The notes under the pieces are model-generated. The model saw nothing but the letters and a program-made list of their open reading frames with translations, searched no databases and was not told the DNA's origin. DNA of 64,000 nt, taken from the NCBI RefSeq assembly GCF_000814475.1, contig NZ_JSVC01000004.1, forward strand, positions 124,001 to 188,000, in the 5' to 3' direction. Both the position numbers and the translations under genes were made by a program. The DNA is from Flavihumibacter solisilvae (GTDB lineage Bacteria > Bacteroidota > Bacteroidia > Chitinophagales > Chitinophagaceae). Of this stretch, positions 35,751-45,570 are shown one piece after another; the first letter of the stretch is position 1, and the number at the start of each line of letters is the position of its first letter.

Positions 35751-36350
35751 TCATATTTGATGGTCCTTGCCTGTAGTTTTTGACATCCTCTCCACTGTAT
35801 CAATACATTCCTGCACTGTCTGGTTGGCCCTCTCATATAAATCGGGCACGCCGGCAGTGATTTTCTTCAGGAGATCACGGGCCTCGTTAAGGTAGGTGAG
35901 CTTGAAGTCCGTGTCAGAATCTATAATGTCTTCACTGTTATCGACCAGGTCGGCATACTTGATTGTTTGTGCGGCGGGAGATATCTTCGAAAGCCTTTCA
36001 GCTTCCATCTTTTTTCGCTTTCTCCTGTTCCATTGCGGGTAATTATCTTTTGTATACTGGTCTGTAAGTTCGACGACCAGGTTAATTGTTTCATCCGCAT
36101 CGCGTGTATTCATAATTGTTAACAGGAAGTCACGGATCTCATGCTTTTTTATTTCGGTGTCTTCGAGCACATCGTGAAGTAATGCAGCCGATAAAACAGG
36201 TAATGAATTGATATATGCCTGGACTGTTGTCATTACCCTGATCGGGTGATTGATATACAGTTCGTCGGCATACTTACGCCGTTGGGTGCCATGCGCCTGC
36301 CTCGCAAATTCTTCGACTTTACCCAGCTTTTCATTCATGAAATGATTCAT
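35751..36350 (-). CDS. HD-domain hydrolase, MESH1/small alarmone hydrolase-like
   Basis: 199 residues if started at the ATG at 36350; a start at 36398 would overlap the upstream gene, and 36338 is also possible. Motifs of the RelA/SpoT hydrolase domain are intact: His20 in QAHGTQRRK, His35 in YINHPIRV, His59-Asp60 in LLHDVLED, and a late KYADLVDN segment. There is no synthetase, TGS or ACT domain, as in MESH1-type small alarmone hydrolases. Activity on (p)ppGpp is the leading guess; other nucleotides are possible. It lies 13 bp after the receptor gene. Confidence 0.78.
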   Translation of the reverse strand: MNHFMNEKLGKVEEFARQAHGTQRRKYADELYINHPIRVMTTVQAYINSLPVLSAALLHDVLEDTEIKKHEIRDFLLTIMNTRDADETINLVVELTDQYTKDNYPQWNRRKRKKMEAERLSKISPAAQTIKYADLVDNSEDIIDSDTDFKLTYLNEARDLLKKITAGVPDLYERANQTVQECIDTVERMSKTTGKDHQI

Positions 36351-36363
36351 GCAATTTCCGGGC

Positions 36364-38802
36364 CTATCCGCCGGTTCCAACGCGTTCGATCTCATCACCA
36401 GCCCCGCCGCTGTTACGTTTGCCTGGAGTTTTCAGTGGCTTGCCGAAACGATAGGCAAAAGTGATGCTTACAACCCTGCTGTCGCGGGTAAGTTTGAAGT
36501 ATTCTGTGGCGTCAAGGAATTGCGTATTGCCTGCCATTGCCTGGGTGTAGAAAATGTCGCGGAATGACAGCTTGATACTCCCTTTGTTTTTCAAAACCTG
36601 CTTTGATAAACCGAGCGACACCTGGCCTGTCGGTTCAACAATTTCCTGGATGTCCGTCTGGCTCTTTGTGATGTAATATCCGGATAATTCGGCTGCCCAT
36701 CCGCGTTTGAACCTGAACTGGTTATTGATGTTCATATTCATTTGCGTGATAGTGGCTTTCTGTTTAGTCCACACAAACCCTTCCATGTTCTTGTGGTTCA
36801 GGGTTACTTCGGCAGAGGCGGTCCACCAGTTTGCCGGCGAAAATTGTCCACTTACCGTAATCCCCAGGTTCTTCATTTTTCCGAGGTTGCCTTCAGTATA
36901 AATGACCATGCCGCTAGTGTCGGAATAAAAGATCTGTGAGAAGTAGTCATTTGTTATGTTATAGGAAATGCTGGTGGTCAGTACTTCTTTGAAAATGTGC
37001 GATAGTTCGATATTCCAGGTGTATTGTGGAAGAATGAAGGGGTTGCCCCGCTGGTAGGTGTATTTGTTGATGATGAATACAAAAGGGTTTAGCTTTTGGA
37101 AAGGGGGGCGGTCAATCCTTCTTCCTATGCTGAGATTGAACTGGTGAGATGAATCAGCCTGCAACCCGATTAGTGCCGATGGGAAAAGACTGCTGTAGTT
37201 CCGGGAGAATGTTGAATCCTTCCTGCCATTATAGCCACGCTGCTCGGCTTCATAACGTGTGTATTCATAACGCAGGCCGGATTGGAAAGTCCATTTGTCC
37301 AGTTTCTTATGCAGACTTCCGTAAACAGCATGAATGTTTTCCCGGTAAAGAAAGTGATTGGTCTTACCCGGGTCTGGTTCCCACTTGTCATCTTTCATGA
37401 TAAAGTAGGACGCTTCATTGTCTGTGGATATTCCGGAAGTTTTAATACCTGTTTCAAGCTTCAGGTCATTGCCGATCGAAGTGGAATAGTCTGCTTTTGC
37501 AGAAAGGATATTGATATTGGATGGCAAATCGCCCACAAAGGTTTCTATTTCACTGTTGTTGCTATCCACCTGGTTGCTGAATGCCTGGGATCCGGCAATA
37601 CGGTAGCCGAGCAGGTCCAGGTCCACAGTAAGTTCAGATGTGGCGTTGAACGCGTGGCGCAGGTTCAGGTTGAGTCCGGCATTCTGCCAATGTGTTTTAT
37701 TTGCGCTTTCAGTACTGATTGAGGAATCAGGTAGTCCCGACGCGTCCATCCACAGCGCATCTCCTTCACCTTCACTTGTGCGGTTCAGGTTAGTTCCAAC
37801 CAATGCCAGGCCGATAGTGGTCTTTTTGCCGGCAAAGTAATCGACACCTGTCCGGATCGTATGGTTTTGCCCTTTGAATCTCATATAAGTGGGCTGTTCC
37901 ATTTGGGACTCGAGTCGGCCATCGTCCTTATAATACTTTCGCAGGGCATACATATCGAGATAGTTCCGGTTCAGGTTCATGCTGTAATTCAGGAAGAAAT
38001 TGAATGCCCCTTCCCGGTAATTCAGTCCAAGGCTATTGTTGTTTTTGTAATAACGGCCCTGGCCATACGAAAGGCTCGCATTGCCATTGAATCCACGCTG
38101 CCTGTTCTTCTTTGTAATGATATTGATAATGCCCGCATTGCCTGCCGCGTCATATTTGGCTGAAGGGTTATCAATCAGTTCAATTGATTCGATCTGGTTG
38201 CTGCTCATTCCACCCAGCAGTGTTGCCAGTTCTCCGCCTGACACATAGGACGGCTTGTTGTCTATCATAACCATTACATTAGGGCGGCCTTTAAGACTGA
38301 TGTTCCCATCCTTGTCTACGGTTACTCCGGGCGACCTTTCCAGGACTTCCAGCGCCGTCGTGCCGGTATTATTGATAGCTGCGTCAACATTGATAACAGT
38401 TTTATCCGCAAGCTGGCGGACATAATTTTTCTTACCGCTTACCACTACTTCCTGCATGGCTTTTTCAAGTGGCAGAAGCGTTACCCGGATTGTGGCAGCT
38501 GATTCACCCTGTGGATTGTGATTCAGCTCAATGATCCGGCCGGTGAAGTTCACCCTGGTCAAACGTAAGAGGTAAAAGCCTGCGGGGATGCTGGTAAAAA
38601 AAGCCTTTCCGGTAGAATCTGTTGTGGTTACCGCAACACGGGCAGAGTCGCGGGACGTTACCAGTTCAACGGTAACAAAGGAAAGCTGCTGCTGCGGGCT
38701 ACTAACCACGATCTCGATCCGGCCGCTCGACGACAATCCCGGTTGCGCGCGCAAAACGAATGCATAGCAAATTAAAGCTAGTAGTATGGTTATGGTTTTC
38801 AT
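36364..38802 (-). CDS. TonB-dependent receptor-like outer-membrane beta-barrel protein
   Basis: 812 residues from the ATG at 38802, which starts the signal peptide (MKTITILLALICYAFVLRAQ). Then come a carboxypeptidase-regulatory-like domain (about 25-105), a plug-like domain (QEVVVSGKKNYVRQLADKTV, ALEVLERSPGVTVD) and an OMP_b-brl_3 type barrel ending R-F-G-K-P, with a further charged tail. It is not a SusC: no partner SusD exists. Such receptors often take up metal chelates or peptides, but no siderophore genes lie nearby. Confidence 0.85.
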   Translation of the reverse strand: MKTITILLALICYAFVLRAQPGLSSSGRIEIVVSSPQQQLSFVTVELVTSRDSARVAVTTTDSTGKAFFTSIPAGFYLLRLTRVNFTGRIIELNHNPQGESAATIRVTLLPLEKAMQEVVVSGKKNYVRQLADKTVINVDAAINNTGTTALEVLERSPGVTVDKDGNISLKGRPNVMVMIDNKPSYVSGGELATLLGGMSSNQIESIELIDNPSAKYDAAGNAGIINIITKKNRQRGFNGNASLSYGQGRYYKNNNSLGLNYREGAFNFFLNYSMNLNRNYLDMYALRKYYKDDGRLESQMEQPTYMRFKGQNHTIRTGVDYFAGKKTTIGLALVGTNLNRTSEGEGDALWMDASGLPDSSISTESANKTHWQNAGLNLNLRHAFNATSELTVDLDLLGYRIAGSQAFSNQVDSNNSEIETFVGDLPSNINILSAKADYSTSIGNDLKLETGIKTSGISTDNEASYFIMKDDKWEPDPGKTNHFLYRENIHAVYGSLHKKLDKWTFQSGLRYEYTRYEAEQRGYNGRKDSTFSRNYSSLFPSALIGLQADSSHQFNLSIGRRIDRPPFQKLNPFVFIINKYTYQRGNPFILPQYTWNIELSHIFKEVLTTSISYNITNDYFSQIFYSDTSGMVIYTEGNLGKMKNLGITVSGQFSPANWWTASAEVTLNHKNMEGFVWTKQKATITQMNMNINNQFRFKRGWAAELSGYYITKSQTDIQEIVEPTGQVSLGLSKQVLKNKGSIKLSFRDIFYTQAMAGNTQFLDATEYFKLTRDSRVVSITFAYRFGKPLKTPGKRNSGGAGDEIERVGTGG

Positions 38803-38870
38803 GGTTATAAGCCGCCAAGTTAACGGCCTCCTTCCAACAGGTTCCTCCATTTATGTTCAGCGGTCCGTTT

Positions 38871-38897
38871 CACCCGTCGGGTGGCACCCGACGGGTG
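38871..38897. repeat. 27-bp tandem palindrome, copy 2
   Basis: CACCCGTCGGGTG, G, CACCCGACGGGTG. Each half is a dyad and the halves are inverted copies of one another, so the whole is a perfect palindrome except for the middle base. It is identical over 27 bp to copy 3 at 45571 and lies between the divergent receptor and tetR genes. Confidence 0.85.
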
Positions 38898-38925
38898 AGA
38901 GTTTTCAGCCTTTAACAAAATTTTT

Positions 38926-38971
38926 TTTGGCAGGGATTTTAAAACGTTGCTATATTTGCTAACGGTGTTAG
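38926..38971 (+). promoter_or_regulatory. tetR promoter and overlapping TetR operator
   Basis: TTTG at 38926-38929 and TATATTTG at 38951-38958 are 21 bp apart and match the Bacteroidota -33/-7 elements. Directly after the -7 box, CTAAC-GGT-GTTAG (38959-38971) is a perfect dyad followed by GAAAA. The same dyad with minor changes occurs before the efflux operon at 39606, so it is very probably the TetR binding site, giving autorepression. Confidence 0.65.
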
Positions 38972-38984
38972 GAAAAATGACAAC

Positions 38985-39587
38985 ATGGGAATAACGGAAA
39001 GAAGGTTACGGCAAAAGGAGGAAATCCGCTCCAACATCCTGGCGACGGCCTGGAAGCTGGTGCTGGAGGAGGGCTGGCAGTCCCTTTCCATCCGGAAAAT
39101 TGCCGATGCCATCGAGTACAGCGTCCCGGTCATTTACGACCACTTCGAAAATAAAGAGGCCATTCTGCTGGAATTTGGCAAACAGGGATTTGAATTACTT
39201 GCCAAAAAGCTGCAGCAGGCCAGCCGCAAATCCAAAGACCCCGCTGAACAACTCAAAGCGATTGCCGATGCATACTGGAATTTCGCGTTCCAGCACAAGG
39301 AATATTACCAGCTGATGTTTGGGCTTGGTATAGCGTGCTGTGAAGCGGACAAATGCATCGCGGAGAAATCTGCCTTCCGCGACATTGTGATGAGTCCCAT
39401 TATTGCCATAACGAAATCGGAAAACGATCCGCGCAACGTCAACGTCTGCCTGAAATACCACACTTTCTGGTCGGTAATGCACGGACTGATTTCCATCAAG
39501 CTGATGAACACATCGGTGGAACCTGACCTGAATAAGATGGTGCTTGATGATGCAATTGAAGGATTCATCAAAAACCTCCGGCAATAA
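38985..39587 (+). CDS. TetR/AcrR family transcriptional regulator
   Basis: 200 residues. The N-terminal helix-turn-helix (IRKIADAIEYSVPVIYDHFENKEAILL) is the classic TetR DNA-binding domain; the C-terminal helical domain would bind the inducer. It is followed after about 100 bp by the adaptor, pump and outer-membrane genes of an RND efflux system. Matching dyads lie in front of both transcription units, which predicts repression of itself and of the pump, relieved by a pump substrate. Confidence 0.88.
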   Translation: MGITERRLRQKEEIRSNILATAWKLVLEEGWQSLSIRKIADAIEYSVPVIYDHFENKEAILLEFGKQGFELLAKKLQQASRKSKDPAEQLKAIADAYWNFAFQHKEYYQLMFGLGIACCEADKCIAEKSAFRDIVMSPIIAITKSENDPRNVNVCLKYHTFWSVMHGLISIKLMNTSVEPDLNKMVLDDAIEGFIKNLRQ

Positions 39588-39605
39588 AATTTTTTTCGAC
39601 ATTAT

Positions 39606-39635
39606 TTAACACTGTTAGGAAAAGTAATAGTGTTA
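39606..39635. promoter_or_regulatory. TetR operator upstream of the efflux operon
   Basis: TTAAC-ACT-GTTAG (39606-39618) followed by GAAAA matches the dyad in front of tetR. A wider inverted repeat TAACACT ... AGTGTTA (39607-39613 and 39629-39635) overlaps it. It lies 60-90 bp before the adaptor start codon. No convincing TAnnTTTG box is seen beside it. Confidence 0.6.
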
Positions 39636-39695
39636 CAAATGCCTCACTGATCAATTATCAAACGCAAAGAGCCTTTTAAGGCTAAAAACAACGTT

Positions 39696-40904
39696 ATGCA
39701 AAACTTAACCAGATTAAACAGAAACCTAGTGAAGATTCTTTTGTCACCGAAGAACAGGTTGGTTGTAGCTGCAGTGTTAGTACTCACCATCGTTGCATAC
39801 TCCTGTAATTCCACATCAGGCAGCACTCCGATTGCAGCGGCGCAGGCGCCTGCACTTCCCGTGCTGACTGTTGCCAGGATCCCGGCTACCACGTACCAGG
39901 ATTTTTCTGCCTCCATCGAAGGCACGAAGGATATTGAAATCAGGCCCCAGGTCGAAGGATATATCGACCGGATCTATGTAGATGAAGGCGCACATGTAAA
40001 GAAGGGAACCGTTCTCTTTAAGATCAATGAACAGCGTTACCGTGAGGAGCTGAATAATGCTAAGGCCATATTGGCAGCAGCAGAAGCCAATCTCGCAAAC
40101 GCAGAGATCAACGTGGGAAAACTTACACCGCTAGTAGAGAACAATGTTGTATCCGACGTTCAGCTGAAAGCAGCAACAGCATCAAAGAATGCAGCAAAAG
40201 CTTCAGTAGAGCAGGCCGCAGCCATGGTGCAAAACGCTTCAATAAGACTGGGTTACACCACAATCGAAGCACCGGTCGACGGATACATCGGTCGGATCCC
40301 GTTCAAAACAGGGAGCCTTGTAGGTTCAGCAACCATTGAGCCACTCACCGTTCTTTCGGAAGTAAGGGAAGTATATGCCTACTTTTCACTGAGCGAACAG
40401 GATTTTATGTTGTTCAAGAACCAGTATGAAGGCAGTTCCATTGAGGAGAAGATAAGTAAGATGCCCCAGGTAGACCTGGTGCTGGCCGACAATAGTGTTT
40501 ATCCCCGCAAAGGAAAAGTGGAGATAGCATCAGGACAATTTAACAGCAGCATGGGATCGATCACATTCAGGGCGGCATTTGAAAATACCGAGGGACTACT
40601 TCGTTCAGGCAACACCGGCAGGGTACGGATACCACGCAGTATCCAGTCGGCCCTCGTGGTTCCACAGGAAGCTACTTATGAGCTGCAGGACAAGGTATTC
40701 GTCTTTGTGGTCGCAGACAGCAATAAAGTCTCCAGTAAGCCCATCACCATCACAGCAAGCAGTGGCAATTATTACCTCGTGGGTAACGGGCTGCAGGCAG
40801 GTGACAAGATTGTTTACATGGGCCTCGACAGGCTGAGAGAAGGTGTTGCTATTGTTCCGGAACCCATTTCCATGGACAGTCTGTTGCGCAGCAGGCCATT
40901 GTAA
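39696..40904 (+). CDS. RND efflux periplasmic adaptor (membrane fusion protein)
   Basis: 402 residues with a late lipoprotein-like signal (T-I-V-A-Y-S-C, Cys37). The lipoyl half-motif (EGYIDRIYVDEGAHVKKG) precedes the helical hairpin (about 100-160, Ala-rich). IEAPVDGYIGRIPF is the second lipoyl half, followed by beta-barrel and membrane-proximal domains. It bridges the inner-membrane pump and the outer-membrane channel encoded next. It has no metal-binding His clusters, so drug-type rather than heavy-metal efflux is likely. Confidence 0.92.
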   Translation: MQNLTRLNRNLVKILLSPKNRLVVAAVLVLTIVAYSCNSTSGSTPIAAAQAPALPVLTVARIPATTYQDFSASIEGTKDIEIRPQVEGYIDRIYVDEGAHVKKGTVLFKINEQRYREELNNAKAILAAAEANLANAEINVGKLTPLVENNVVSDVQLKAATASKNAAKASVEQAAAMVQNASIRLGYTTIEAPVDGYIGRIPFKTGSLVGSATIEPLTVLSEVREVYAYFSLSEQDFMLFKNQYEGSSIEEKISKMPQVDLVLADNSVYPRKGKVEIASGQFNSSMGSITFRAAFENTEGLLRSGNTGRVRIPRSIQSALVVPQEATYELQDKVFVFVVADSNKVSSKPITITASSGNYYLVGNGLQAGDKIVYMGLDRLREGVAIVPEPISMDSLLRSRPL

Positions 40905-40946
40905 GCGCATCAGCACACTACTATTTATTATTCAAACTAATTCCGG

Positions 40947-43900
40947 ATGTTAAAGACATTTATTGAACGACCGGTATTATCTACCGTCGTGTCTATCATA
41001 CTCACATTGCTGGGTTTGTTATCACTCTATTCCCTGCCCATTACCTTGTTCCCGGATATTGCGCCGCCAACCGTACAGGTCACGGCTACATATCCAGGTG
41101 CAAATGCAGAAGTTGTTGCGAGGGCTGTAGCCACTCCGCTTGAAGAAGCCATTAATGGCGTGGAGAACATGACTTATATGACTTCCACCTCAAGCAACGA
41201 CGGCACCATGACCCTGAACGTTTTTTTCAAGTTGGGTACTGATCCCGACCTGGCTTCAGTGAACGTGCAGAACCGCGTATCAAAAGCGGTCAGCCAGGTG
41301 CCTGTGGAAGTTGTGCAGGCCGGGATCTCCACACAGAAGCAGCAGAACAGTATGATCTTCGTGCCGTTGGTTTTCAGTACAGACAGTTCTTACGACGAAA
41401 CATTCCTGCAGAACTATTCCAAGATCAATATCATCCCGGAAATCCAACGGGTACCTGGTGTGGGCCAGGCAATGGTATTCGGCGCCAAGGATTATTCAAT
41501 GCGGATCTGGCTTAAACCTGACAGGCTCACGGCCAACAACCTGAGTACCCAGGACGTATTGAATGCGATCAGGGAACAGAATATCGAGGCAGCACCGGGC
41601 CGGTTTGGCCAGAGCAGTAAAGAATCATTCGAATACATCCTGAAGTACAAAGGCAAATTGTCTAAGAACCAGGAATATGAAGAGATCATTCTCAAGGCTG
41701 ATCCCGATGGTTCCGTAGTAAAACTTAAAGACGTTGCACGGATTGAATTCGGCGCATTTTCCTACAGTGCAAATACGATGATAGCCGGCAAGCCTGGTAT
41801 CGGGATTGCGGTATTCCAGACTGCCGGATCAAATGCCAACGATATCCTCACAGAAGTAGATAAGGTGATGAAGAAGGCGTCACAGTCATTTCCGAAAGGC
41901 ATCGAATACTTCAATATGTACAATGCCAAGGAATTTCTTGATGCGTCGATAGACCAGGTAAAGGAGACCCTGATTGAAGCGTTTATACTCGTATTCCTGG
42001 TAGTGTTCATTTTCCTGCAGGACTTTCGCTCGACGCTGATCCCTGCCATTGCAGTACCGGTCGCGATCATCGGCACTTTCTTCTTCATGCAGCTGTTTGG
42101 ATTTACAATCAACCTGCTTACTCTCTTTGCACTGGTACTTGCCATTGGTATCGTTGTGGATGATGCCATCGTGGTGGTGGAGGCTGTGCATTCCAAAATG
42201 GAGCGAACGAAACAGTCGGCGCGACAGGCCACGGTGGAATCAATGAGTGAGATTTCGGGTGCCATCATTTCCATTACACTGGTAATGACCGCAGTATTTG
42301 TACCGGTTGGATTCATTCAGGGACCTGCCGGTGTATTTTATAAGCAGTTCGCATTCACGCTTGCGATAGCTATCCTGATCTCAGCCCTGAATGCACTGAC
42401 GCTTAGTCCTGCACTTTCAGCGCTGCTCCTGAAAAACAATCATTCACATGACGAGGGCCATACTGTTGTGCAGAATGGTTTTGGTGCCCGATTCTTTAAA
42501 GCATTCAATGCCGGTTTCAAGGCAACAACAGATAAGTATAAACGAAGCCTCCAATTCCTGTTCCGGCACAAGTGGGTTGCCATTGGCGGATTGATCGTGG
42601 TAACCCTTTCCAGCTTCTGGTTGATGCGGACCACACCATCAGGTTTTATACCTACGGAAGACCAGGGCTTTGTGATCTATTCAGTTAACCTTCCGCCCGG
42701 AGCTTCGCTCGACAGAACGGAAAAGGTGATGGCGAAAGTGGACAGTCTCCTGCAACAGGTGGAGGCAGTTGAGCGGCGGGGTGCTGTAAACGGGTTGAAT
42801 ATCGTTGCAAACGCAAACAGTTCAGCATACGGCGTAGGATTTATCAGGATGAAACCAGTAAAGGAACGCGGCCCCGTAAAAGATATCAATGAGATCATTG
42901 GAGTGCTTAACCAGAAATTCAGTGTGATCAAAGAGGCAAGTATATTCCTCTTCGTTTATCCGACAATCCAGGGATTTGGTAATACAAGCGGCTTTGAATT
43001 CATCCTGCAGGACAGGACGGGCGGACAGCTGGATAAGCTTGCAAATACGGCATATGGACTGATCGGTGCATTAATGCAACGTCCGGAAATCGCCTATGCG
43101 TTTACCACCTTCAATACCGGTAATCCGCAGTATATGCTCGACATAAATGAAGCCAAGGCAAAGCAGCTGGGTGTTTCAATAAGTGAGCTCATGCAGACAT
43201 TACAGGTGTATTACGGAAGCAGCCTTGTATCCGACTTCAACCGGTTTGGTAAATACTACCGGGTTATAGTGCAGGCTGATATCCCTTACCGTGCCGAGCC
43301 AACTTCACTTAATAACATTTATGTAAAGAACAACTTGGGGCAAATGGTGCCTGTGAATAACCTGGTTAGCCTGCAAAGGGTATTTGGTCCGGAGACCGTT
43401 AACCGCAACAACCTGTTCAATGCAGTTACAATCAATGGTATGCCCAAACCGGGATATAGTTCAGGTGATGCCATCAAGGCGATCGAAGAGGTTACCGCAG
43501 AATTCCTGCCGCGGGGATATACTTACGAATGGGCTGGTATGACAAGAGAAGAAATTGGTGCGGGATCGCAAACGATCTTCATTTTCCTGCTGAGTATCTT
43601 GTTTGTTTACTTCCTGCTTGCTGCACAATATGAAAGTTATATCCTGCCGCTCTCGGTGATTCTTACTATTCCGACAGGCATGCTTGGAGTGTTTGCATTC
43701 ATCAATCTGGCTGGAATTGAAAACAATATCTATGTGCAGGTGGGATTGATAATGCTCGTCGGATTGCTGGCTAAGAATGCGATCCTGATCGTAGAGTACG
43801 CGCTTCAGCGCAGGAGAAACGGACTCACACTTGTTGCCGCCGCACTGGAAGCTGCACAGCTGAGGTTAAGGCCAATCCTTATGACATCGTTCGCCTTCAT

Positions 43901-44093
43901 TGTAGGCCTGCTTCCCCTTACATGGGCATCAGGTGGGTCAGCACTGGGTAACAGGTCAATCGGTACCGGGGCATTGGGAGGAATGTTCACGGGGGTTGTC
44001 CTGGGTATATTCATTATCCCGGTATTGTTCATCATCTTCCAGTACCTGCAGGAAAAGGTTAGTGGAAAACCAGTAATTAGTAATGGTCAATAA
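40947..44093 (+). CDS. RND multidrug efflux permease (HAE-1 type)
   Basis: 1048 residues with the usual twelve membrane helices and two large periplasmic loops. The N-terminal ERPVLSTVVSIILTLLGL and the LVLAIGIVVDDAIVVVEAVH helix 4 carry the proton-relay Asp pair of AcrB-like pumps. SILFVYFLLAAQYESYILP is the matching C-terminal half motif. It exports hydrophobic or amphiphilic compounds with proton motive force. Placed 42 bp after the adaptor gene and 9 bp before the outer-membrane gene. Confidence 0.95.
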   Translation: MLKTFIERPVLSTVVSIILTLLGLLSLYSLPITLFPDIAPPTVQVTATYPGANAEVVARAVATPLEEAINGVENMTYMTSTSSNDGTMTLNVFFKLGTDPDLASVNVQNRVSKAVSQVPVEVVQAGISTQKQQNSMIFVPLVFSTDSSYDETFLQNYSKINIIPEIQRVPGVGQAMVFGAKDYSMRIWLKPDRLTANNLSTQDVLNAIREQNIEAAPGRFGQSSKESFEYILKYKGKLSKNQEYEEIILKADPDGSVVKLKDVARIEFGAFSYSANTMIAGKPGIGIAVFQTAGSNANDILTEVDKVMKKASQSFPKGIEYFNMYNAKEFLDASIDQVKETLIEAFILVFLVVFIFLQDFRSTLIPAIAVPVAIIGTFFFMQLFGFTINLLTLFALVLAIGIVVDDAIVVVEAVHSKMERTKQSARQATVESMSEISGAIISITLVMTAVFVPVGFIQGPAGVFYKQFAFTLAIAILISALNALTLSPALSALLLKNNHSHDEGHTVVQNGFGARFFKAFNAGFKATTDKYKRSLQFLFRHKWVAIGGLIVVTLSSFWLMRTTPSGFIPTEDQGFVIYSVNLPPGASLDRTEKVMAKVDSLLQQVEAVERRGAVNGLNIVANANSSAYGVGFIRMKPVKERGPVKDINEIIGVLNQKFSVIKEASIFLFVYPTIQGFGNTSGFEFILQDRTGGQLDKLANTAYGLIGALMQRPEIAYAFTTFNTGNPQYMLDINEAKAKQLGVSISELMQTLQVYYGSSLVSDFNRFGKYYRVIVQADIPYRAEPTSLNNIYVKNNLGQMVPVNNLVSLQRVFGPETVNRNNLFNAVTINGMPKPGYSSGDAIKAIEEVTAEFLPRGYTYEWAGMTREEIGAGSQTIFIFLLSILFVYFLLAAQYESYILPLSVILTIPTGMLGVFAFINLAGIENNIYVQVGLIMLVGLLAKNAILIVEYALQRRRNGLTLVAAALEAAQLRLRPILMTSFAFIVGLLPLTWASGGSALGNRSIGTGALGGMFTGVVLGIFIIPVLFIIFQYLQEKVSGKPVISNGQ

Positions 44094-44102
44094 TCAGAAT
44101 GT

Positions 44103-45548
44103 ATGTTAATCAGATTCATAAATAGAAAGATAAACCTGATAATGCTTGCTGTGCTGTTCATTTCAGCATGTAAAGTGGGACAGAATTATAGCCAGCCAGA
44201 TCTGAAATTGCCGGAAAGCTTTTCAGACAGCCGGTTGTCAGATACTGCCGGAAAAAGTTTTTCTGACACAAGCAGTATAGCAAATCTTGAATGGAAACGA
44301 TTTTTTTCGGACACGGTGTTAGTGTCGCTGATCGACAAGGGGCTCAGGTACAACAATGACCTGCTCATCGCACTCAGGAGGATCGACGTTGCCCAACAGC
44401 AGGTGAGGCAATCGAAAGCACTTTGGTATCCTGAAGTAAACCTGCAGGTGACAGGCCAGTATAATCATCCGTCAAAGAACAGTTTGAACGGGGTAAGTGC
44501 CAACAGCTTTCTTGGTAAAAGTCATATCGAAAATTACCTCGTCGCTGTAAACCTGTCGTGGGAGATCGATATCTGGGGAAAGATCAGCAGGCAGAAAGAG
44601 GCTGCACTGGCTGAGTACGTGCGTACTAATGAAGCAGCGAAAGCCATACAGACCCAATTGGTGGCGGGCATTGCGCAGGGCTACTACAACCTGCTCATGC
44701 TTGATCTGCAAAAAGATATAACGATGCGGAACATCCGCATCCGCGATTCATTTCTGGTAGCGACGAAACTACTGCGGAACGCAGGTGTAACTACTACACT
44801 TGCGGTGCAACAGGCAGAGTCACAAAAACAGAGTGCAGAGTTGCTGATTCCCGTATTGGAACAGGATATCGCACTGCAGGAGAATGCATTGCAGGTACTG
44901 ACCGGGCAATATCCGGGCGCTGTTTCACGAAATGCATCGCTGAACTCATTTGACCTTTCTATTGATCTTTCCGCCGGTTTGCCGGTTGCCCTCGTAAGCA
45001 GGAGGCCGGATGTGCGTGCAGAAGAAATGGCGCTTGTTGTAGCCAACTCCCAGGTCGGGATTGCACAGGCTAATATGTACCCCGCGCTGAATATTTCAGC
45101 AGGCGGTGGACTGGAATCATTTAAAGCCAGCAACTGGTTCAATATGCCGGGTTCACTGTTTGGTATCGCGGCAGGTACAATTGCGCAACCGGTGTTTCAA
45201 CGCAGGGCGTTAAAGACTGCATACGAGGTTGCCAAACTCGAAAGGGAACAGGCCGTGTTACGGTTCAGGCAGACAGTTCTGGTTGCCACGACGGAAGTAA
45301 GTGATGCACTCGTAAGGGTGGATAAGCTGAAAGAGCAGCGACTTATTGCAGGCGCACAAACGGACACGCTTAACCGGGCTGTCGACAATGCCCAGTTACT
45401 TTTCCGGAGCGATATGGCCAACTATCTCGAGGTGCTGAATGCCCAGGGCAGTGCACTTCTCGCAGAACTGAACCTGGCCCAGGTTCAGCGGCAGCAGGTG
45501 AGCGCTGTGGTTGACCTGTACCGTGCCCTCGGCGGTGGCTGGAAGTGA
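44103..45548 (+). CDS. RND efflux outer-membrane channel lipoprotein (NodT/OprM family)
   Basis: 481 residues with lipoprotein signal L-F-I-S-A-C (Cys23). Two repeats of the OEP domain are visible. Typical segments are LSWEIDIWGKISRQKEAALA near 150 and LPVALVSRRPDVRAEEMALV near 300. It forms the trimeric tunnel through the outer membrane and completes the tripartite pump. It is followed by a palindromic repeat and a terminator-like hairpin, which mark the operon end. Confidence 0.92.
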   Translation: MLIRFINRKINLIMLAVLFISACKVGQNYSQPDLKLPESFSDSRLSDTAGKSFSDTSSIANLEWKRFFSDTVLVSLIDKGLRYNNDLLIALRRIDVAQQQVRQSKALWYPEVNLQVTGQYNHPSKNSLNGVSANSFLGKSHIENYLVAVNLSWEIDIWGKISRQKEAALAEYVRTNEAAKAIQTQLVAGIAQGYYNLLMLDLQKDITMRNIRIRDSFLVATKLLRNAGVTTTLAVQQAESQKQSAELLIPVLEQDIALQENALQVLTGQYPGAVSRNASLNSFDLSIDLSAGLPVALVSRRPDVRAEEMALVVANSQVGIAQANMYPALNISAGGGLESFKASNWFNMPGSLFGIAAGTIAQPVFQRRALKTAYEVAKLEREQAVLRFRQTVLVATTEVSDALVRVDKLKEQRLIAGAQTDTLNRAVDNAQLLFRSDMANYLEVLNAQGSALLAELNLAQVQRQQVSAVVDLYRALGGGWK

Positions 45549-45570
45549 TTTCACCCATTTGACCAATATT

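Noticed and set aside
39668-39681. Palindrome AGCCTTTTAAGGCT in the efflux leader
   Set aside because: Short AT-rich dyad with no T-run and no second copy; probably chance.
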